From assembly GCF_017743935.1 (NCBI RefSeq), contig NZ_JAGHRE010000018.1, positions 1-51,948 of the forward strand: 51,948 bases of DNA, in the 5' to 3' direction. The position numbers were made by a program, and so were the translations under genes. The notes beneath the pieces were generated by a model. It ran no database searches and was not told the DNA's origin. It saw only the letters and a list, made by a program, of their open reading frames with translations. Numbering within the stretch: the stretch's first letter is position 1; each line of letters starts with the position of its first letter. Source of the stretch: Tropicibacter sp. R16_0 (GTDB lineage: Bacteria > Pseudomonadota > Alphaproteobacteria > Rhodobacterales > Rhodobacteraceae). This document shows, piece by piece, positions 49,291 through 51,948 of the stretch.

Positions 49291-50418
49291 TCATGTTGAG
49301 TTGCCGCGTTCTGAGCGTCTTTCGGCTTCAGTTTTGTATCGGTCGATTGTGTCTAACGCCTCTTGAGGGGACTCCATCTTTTTGGCGATTGAAACAAGCT
49401 TCCGGCGCAGTTGGCTCTTTCTAAGCGATTTTTCATAGGGGGTATCTGTATATTTCAGGACGAGCAGGGCGAGGGTGGAAACAATTGTAAATGTCACAAG
49501 AGTTATGTGTAGGTCGGTCTTGTTTAAAATCAGCTGGATGTTGAGAGTTAGGCCGATTGAAACAACGAGGATAGGTGTCCATTCGGCAAATATTTTCATC
49601 TCCAAATTGCTAAATTTTGAAGCTTGCTCCTCGTCGTGAGCAAATCTTTCTGGCAGAAGCGTCTCTTGGTATTCAAGAGTGTTTGCGTAGTTTTTAATTG
49701 AATTTTCCAGCCCTTGGATTTTTTGAAACGTGAGGGGTACATCCGCTTCTTTAAGTCCTTCGTGGGACGATAGACTCTTTGTGGAGAGTTCTTTTATAGC
49801 TTCGTGATGTACGCCTAGGTCAATCCCAGGGAACTGTGTGTTGTATTCATAGAGTTTTCTGAGAATCTTCTCCGACTCAGCAGAGGGTAAGCCCGCGCTA
49901 TTCCCTGGAAACAGTCCTGCTCCCGTCTTCCCTATTTCATGGAGTATATCTCTTCCGACTTCGACGCAGTCTTTGAACTCTTTGATCAAGAGATTATAAC
50001 CTTGCATCGCCGAATGCAATTTCGCCAGTAGGTCTCTGTTTTCTTCGAGGTTGATCCTGGACAGATTCCTTTTGAATGTATCGTTCTCTTCAAAAACGGG
50101 TTCGAAAATCTCTTCGATTTTGGAGGCATATTTTTTGGTGTATTCATTCAAGCTTTCAAATGACTTGTTTCGCTCGTTTCGATGAATCGGTATCCAAACG
50201 ATGGTCCTTACCATGAGGTAGCAGAGAGCAAAAAAGAGCACTATGGCGAAAGCACTTGTGGGTACCTCTGTGTAACCAGATTTGGAGAAATCCAAGAACC
50301 CGATGCTCTCTAAGTCGAGGCTTGGAGTGTAGGTGAATATGATGAGAGAAATGGCGGTGAAGACTATTGAGGTTCTTCTCGTTGAGTCAAGTGAACTGTC
50401 GTCGAGTCTTGAAAGCAT
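49291..50418 (-). CDS. membrane protein with long coiled-coil region (cargo)
   Basis: A 375-residue protein starting at the ATG at 50418. Two membrane helices occur near the N-terminus (TSIVFTAISLIIFTYTPSLD and FAIVLFFALCYLMVRTIVW), then about 200 residues of mostly helical, charged sequence. Two more helices follow (AEWTPILVVSIGLTLNIQLI and LVTFTIVSTLALLVLKY), with a basic C-terminal tail. Not recognised. Low GC. Its stop lies just next to the break in the Dam gene, so its arrival probably removed the 3' half of that gene. Confidence 0.7.
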   Translation of the reverse strand: MLSRLDDSSLDSTRRTSIVFTAISLIIFTYTPSLDLESIGFLDFSKSGYTEVPTSAFAIVLFFALCYLMVRTIVWIPIHRNERNKSFESLNEYTKKYASKIEEIFEPVFEENDTFKRNLSRINLEENRDLLAKLHSAMQGYNLLIKEFKDCVEVGRDILHEIGKTGAGLFPGNSAGLPSAESEKILRKLYEYNTQFPGIDLGVHHEAIKELSTKSLSSHEGLKEADVPLTFQKIQGLENSIKNYANTLEYQETLLPERFAHDEEQASKFSNLEMKIFAEWTPILVVSIGLTLNIQLILNKTDLHITLVTFTIVSTLALLVLKYTDTPYEKSLRKSQLRRKLVSIAKKMESPQEALDTIDRYKTEAERRSERGNST

Positions 50419-50784
50419 AGGGCATAATCTTTGTTTTGGTCGGTTAGTCGCGCTTCGACGTTCTGATGATAGCTGCTCCAAGTGTGATGCGTATTAACCA
50501 TCAGCTAAGTTGCGAAGCTATCACGCAGAGGTTGTACAGACTCATGGGAAAAAGCGAAAGTTCTTCAGTGTTACTGATGACCCTTGAAGAGCCTCGGTGT
50601 AGAGAACGGTCGCAGAACATCAGAGAGTCGCATTACCGAAAGTCTTTTGACCAAGCCTCTTCAATCTGGCAGCAAGTATTCCGAAGTATAGTCGCTGGCG
50701 ACAGCTTGACGCGTTGCCTTACAAGTGCCGTTGGAGCCAAATCCGATTGGTTTAAGGCCGATATTTCCCAGAGCGAGAATGTTT
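50419..50784. other. AT-rich intergenic region at the probable right prophage edge
   Basis: About 365 bp with no supported gene. A duplicate of the tRNA-Leu 3' end or of the bases after it (13640-13812) was looked for and not seen. The upstream control region of the RTX gene must lie here. Confidence 0.4.
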
Positions 50785-51948
50785 ATGATATTCAATATCA
50801 ACGAAGTTGACCAAGCTGTATCCGGCAGTGAACAGAATGACACATTCTTATTGAACGCCGTAGAGGCATCCTTCCCGCGCTCTGCGAAGGGCTTCTTCGA
50901 CGGCGGAGCTGGTATAGACACCCTGGATGCAAGAAACATTTCCACAGGTCGAAGCTACACTGGTATCGACGATAATTCTTTTGTGGACCGAGAGAACGGT
51001 CTGCCAAATGTCTTTTCTATTGGTGATCTGGATTTCACCAATTTTGAAGTCATCTGGGGAAGTGCCGATCATGGAAATAGGTTTCTCCTACAACATCTGG
51101 AAAATGCCGTAACCCTTCATGGTTCGAGCGAAGTTGATCGGTTTTTCACTACGGCTGCGTTTGCTGACACAATGTATGGCTATGGCGGCGACGACGAGTT
51201 TCGTGTCCGCCCCGGCGATCGGGCCTATGGTGGCGCGGGCGATGACATTTTCGATTTGTCAGGTTCGTCAGACGTGAAGGGCGGGTATGCAGATGGTGGG
51301 GACGGGATCGATACGCTCGACTTGAGCTTTGGGTGGATTGTCGATTTGCGAGAGGAAACGGCCAGTTGGATCAGTGACTCTCCAGCGCGCACTTACGAAG
51401 TGTCGAGTATGGAAAATGTATCCGTCTATGCGTGGCGAGGTTATGAGACGCTCGTGGAGGGAACCGACACAGCAAACCTGTTTTCGGTCGATCCAAACTT
51501 CAATGATGGCAGTGTTGGGGTGGTCTTCGACGGGCGTGGGGGAAATGATGTTCTCAACGCCAGTGCGGGTAACGATACTCTCATGGGGAATGAGGGCTAT
51601 GACTGGATCATTCCGGGGCGTGGCAATGACACCGTGGACGGTGGCGTGGGGCGGGACATGGTGTCTTACTCGGACGCGCCGGAAGTGGCCGGGCGGGGGA
51701 CGAACTTCATGCTCGACCTCGATCTGGGCGCGGGCACGGCCGAGCTCTTTGGCGGCGAGACCGACCAGCTGATCAGCATCGAACGGGCCACCGGCTCGAT
51801 CTTTGCCGACGTCATGCGCGGCAGCGATGGCAACGACGAGATGCGCGGTCTGGGCGATTACGACTGGTTCATCGCGACGGCCGGCAACGACACGCTGGAC
51901 GGCGGCAACGGGCAGGACATGATCACCTTCCTCGAGGCAGCCTCCTCG
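50785..51948 (+). CDS. RTX-type calcium-binding repeat protein (partial)
   Basis: At least 388 residues, open at the right edge. Several nonapeptide-like GGxGxDxxx runs are present: YGGDDEFRV, GGAGDDIFD, GGDGIDTLD, GRGGNDVLN, GRGNDTVDG, GGNGQDMIT. Such proteins are exported by type I secretion and fold on binding calcium outside the cell. An ATG at 50779 is an alternative start. The 5' part is more AT-rich than the 3' part. Most likely a host gene flanking the prophage. Any C-terminal protease or Hint part would be beyond the window. Confidence 0.85.
   Translation, partial: MIFNINEVDQAVSGSEQNDTFLLNAVEASFPRSAKGFFDGGAGIDTLDARNISTGRSYTGIDDNSFVDRENGLPNVFSIGDLDFTNFEVIWGSADHGNRFLLQHLENAVTLHGSSEVDRFFTTAAFADTMYGYGGDDEFRVRPGDRAYGGAGDDIFDLSGSSDVKGGYADGGDGIDTLDLSFGWIVDLREETASWISDSPARTYEVSSMENVSVYAWRGYETLVEGTDTANLFSVDPNFNDGSVGVVFDGRGGNDVLNASAGNDTLMGNEGYDWIIPGRGNDTVDGGVGRDMVSYSDAPEVAGRGTNFMLDLDLGAGTAELFGGETDQLISIERATGSIFADVMRGSDGNDEMRGLGDYDWFIATAGNDTLDGGNGQDMITFLEAASS

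Larger units (their letters stand above)
13672..50784 (+). mobile_element. tailed-phage prophage (siphovirus, HK97-type head)
   Basis: The element runs from the tRNA-Leu 3' end to somewhere before the RTX gene. It contains integrase, excisionase-like gene, CI/Cro switch, replication region, late leader, terminase, head, tail and lysis modules in the standard order. All morphogenesis genes look intact. The right edge is approximate: the last certain phage-derived gene is the broken Dam gene near 49.3 kb and no second copy of the tRNA end was found. Cargo genes of lower GC lie at 15-19, 22.8-23.4, 25.9-29.1 and 48-50.4 kb. Confidence 0.9.

Noticed and set aside
48075-50418. Toxin-antitoxin or two-gene defence operon at the right edge
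   Set aside because: The two membrane genes are separated by the broken Dam gene and have no matching partner features.

Overview
The window looks like a chromosome segment of a marine Roseobacter-group alphaproteobacterium (Rhodobacteraceae). The grounds are a DMSP lyase DddP with all known metal ligands, two Hint_2-type proteins, an RTX repeat protein, and GC-rich coding sequence throughout. The host part (1-13671) carries, in order, an alpha/beta hydrolase cut by the window edge, a kinase-fold/Hint gene pair, dddP, a DUF3445 gene, an unknown two-TM gene, an MltB-type lytic transglycosylase, a polar amino acid binding protein, an SDR oxidoreductase, the nitrogen-control pair glnB-glnA, the bifunctional NAD(P)HX repair enzyme, a second small Hint gene and tRNA-Leu(UAG).

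A prophage of roughly 37 kb starts at the 3' end of tRNA-Leu. Its left arm holds a tyrosine integrase, a 1274-residue STAND NTPase with an N-terminal PD-(D/E)xK nuclease and ten 34-residue C-terminal repeats (a probable anti-phage sensor), and a five-gene leftward operon ending in an excisionase-like gene. A CI/Cro-type switch follows, with matched operator pairs on both sides of the repressor gene. The rightward early operon is linked by ATGA/TGATG overlaps. It contains a winged-helix initiator candidate whose gene carries 23-bp-period iterons, a likely origin. The operon is interrupted by a VasI/TagO-like secreted cargo gene flanked by a partial duplication of the neighbouring membrane gene. 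Two further cargo genes (a HEPN-like protein and a 719-residue secreted protein) separate the early and late regions.

The late operon follows a promoter-plus-immediate-terminator element that resembles lambda pR'-tR'. It encodes HNH nuclease, TerS, TerL, HK97-type portal, protease and capsid, connectors, tail tube, and a tail-assembly chaperone pair joined by a perfect -1 slippery heptamer (G GGA AAC). Then come a 1918-residue tape measure with about ten 27-residue repeats, two tail-tip/fibre proteins, and a lysis set. The head and tail order resembles the Rhodobacter gene transfer agent, but the GTA-type hub genes are absent after the tape measure.

The right end holds two leftward membrane-protein genes and a Dam methylase gene cut before its DPPY motif. 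An RTX protein that runs off the window follows, and this is probably host again. No copy of the tRNA-Leu 3' end was found at the right side, so the exact right boundary is unresolved. The most novel items are the STAND/nuclease/repeat protein and the prophage cargo genes. The frameshift site, iterons, operators and late leader are the best-supported non-coding signals.
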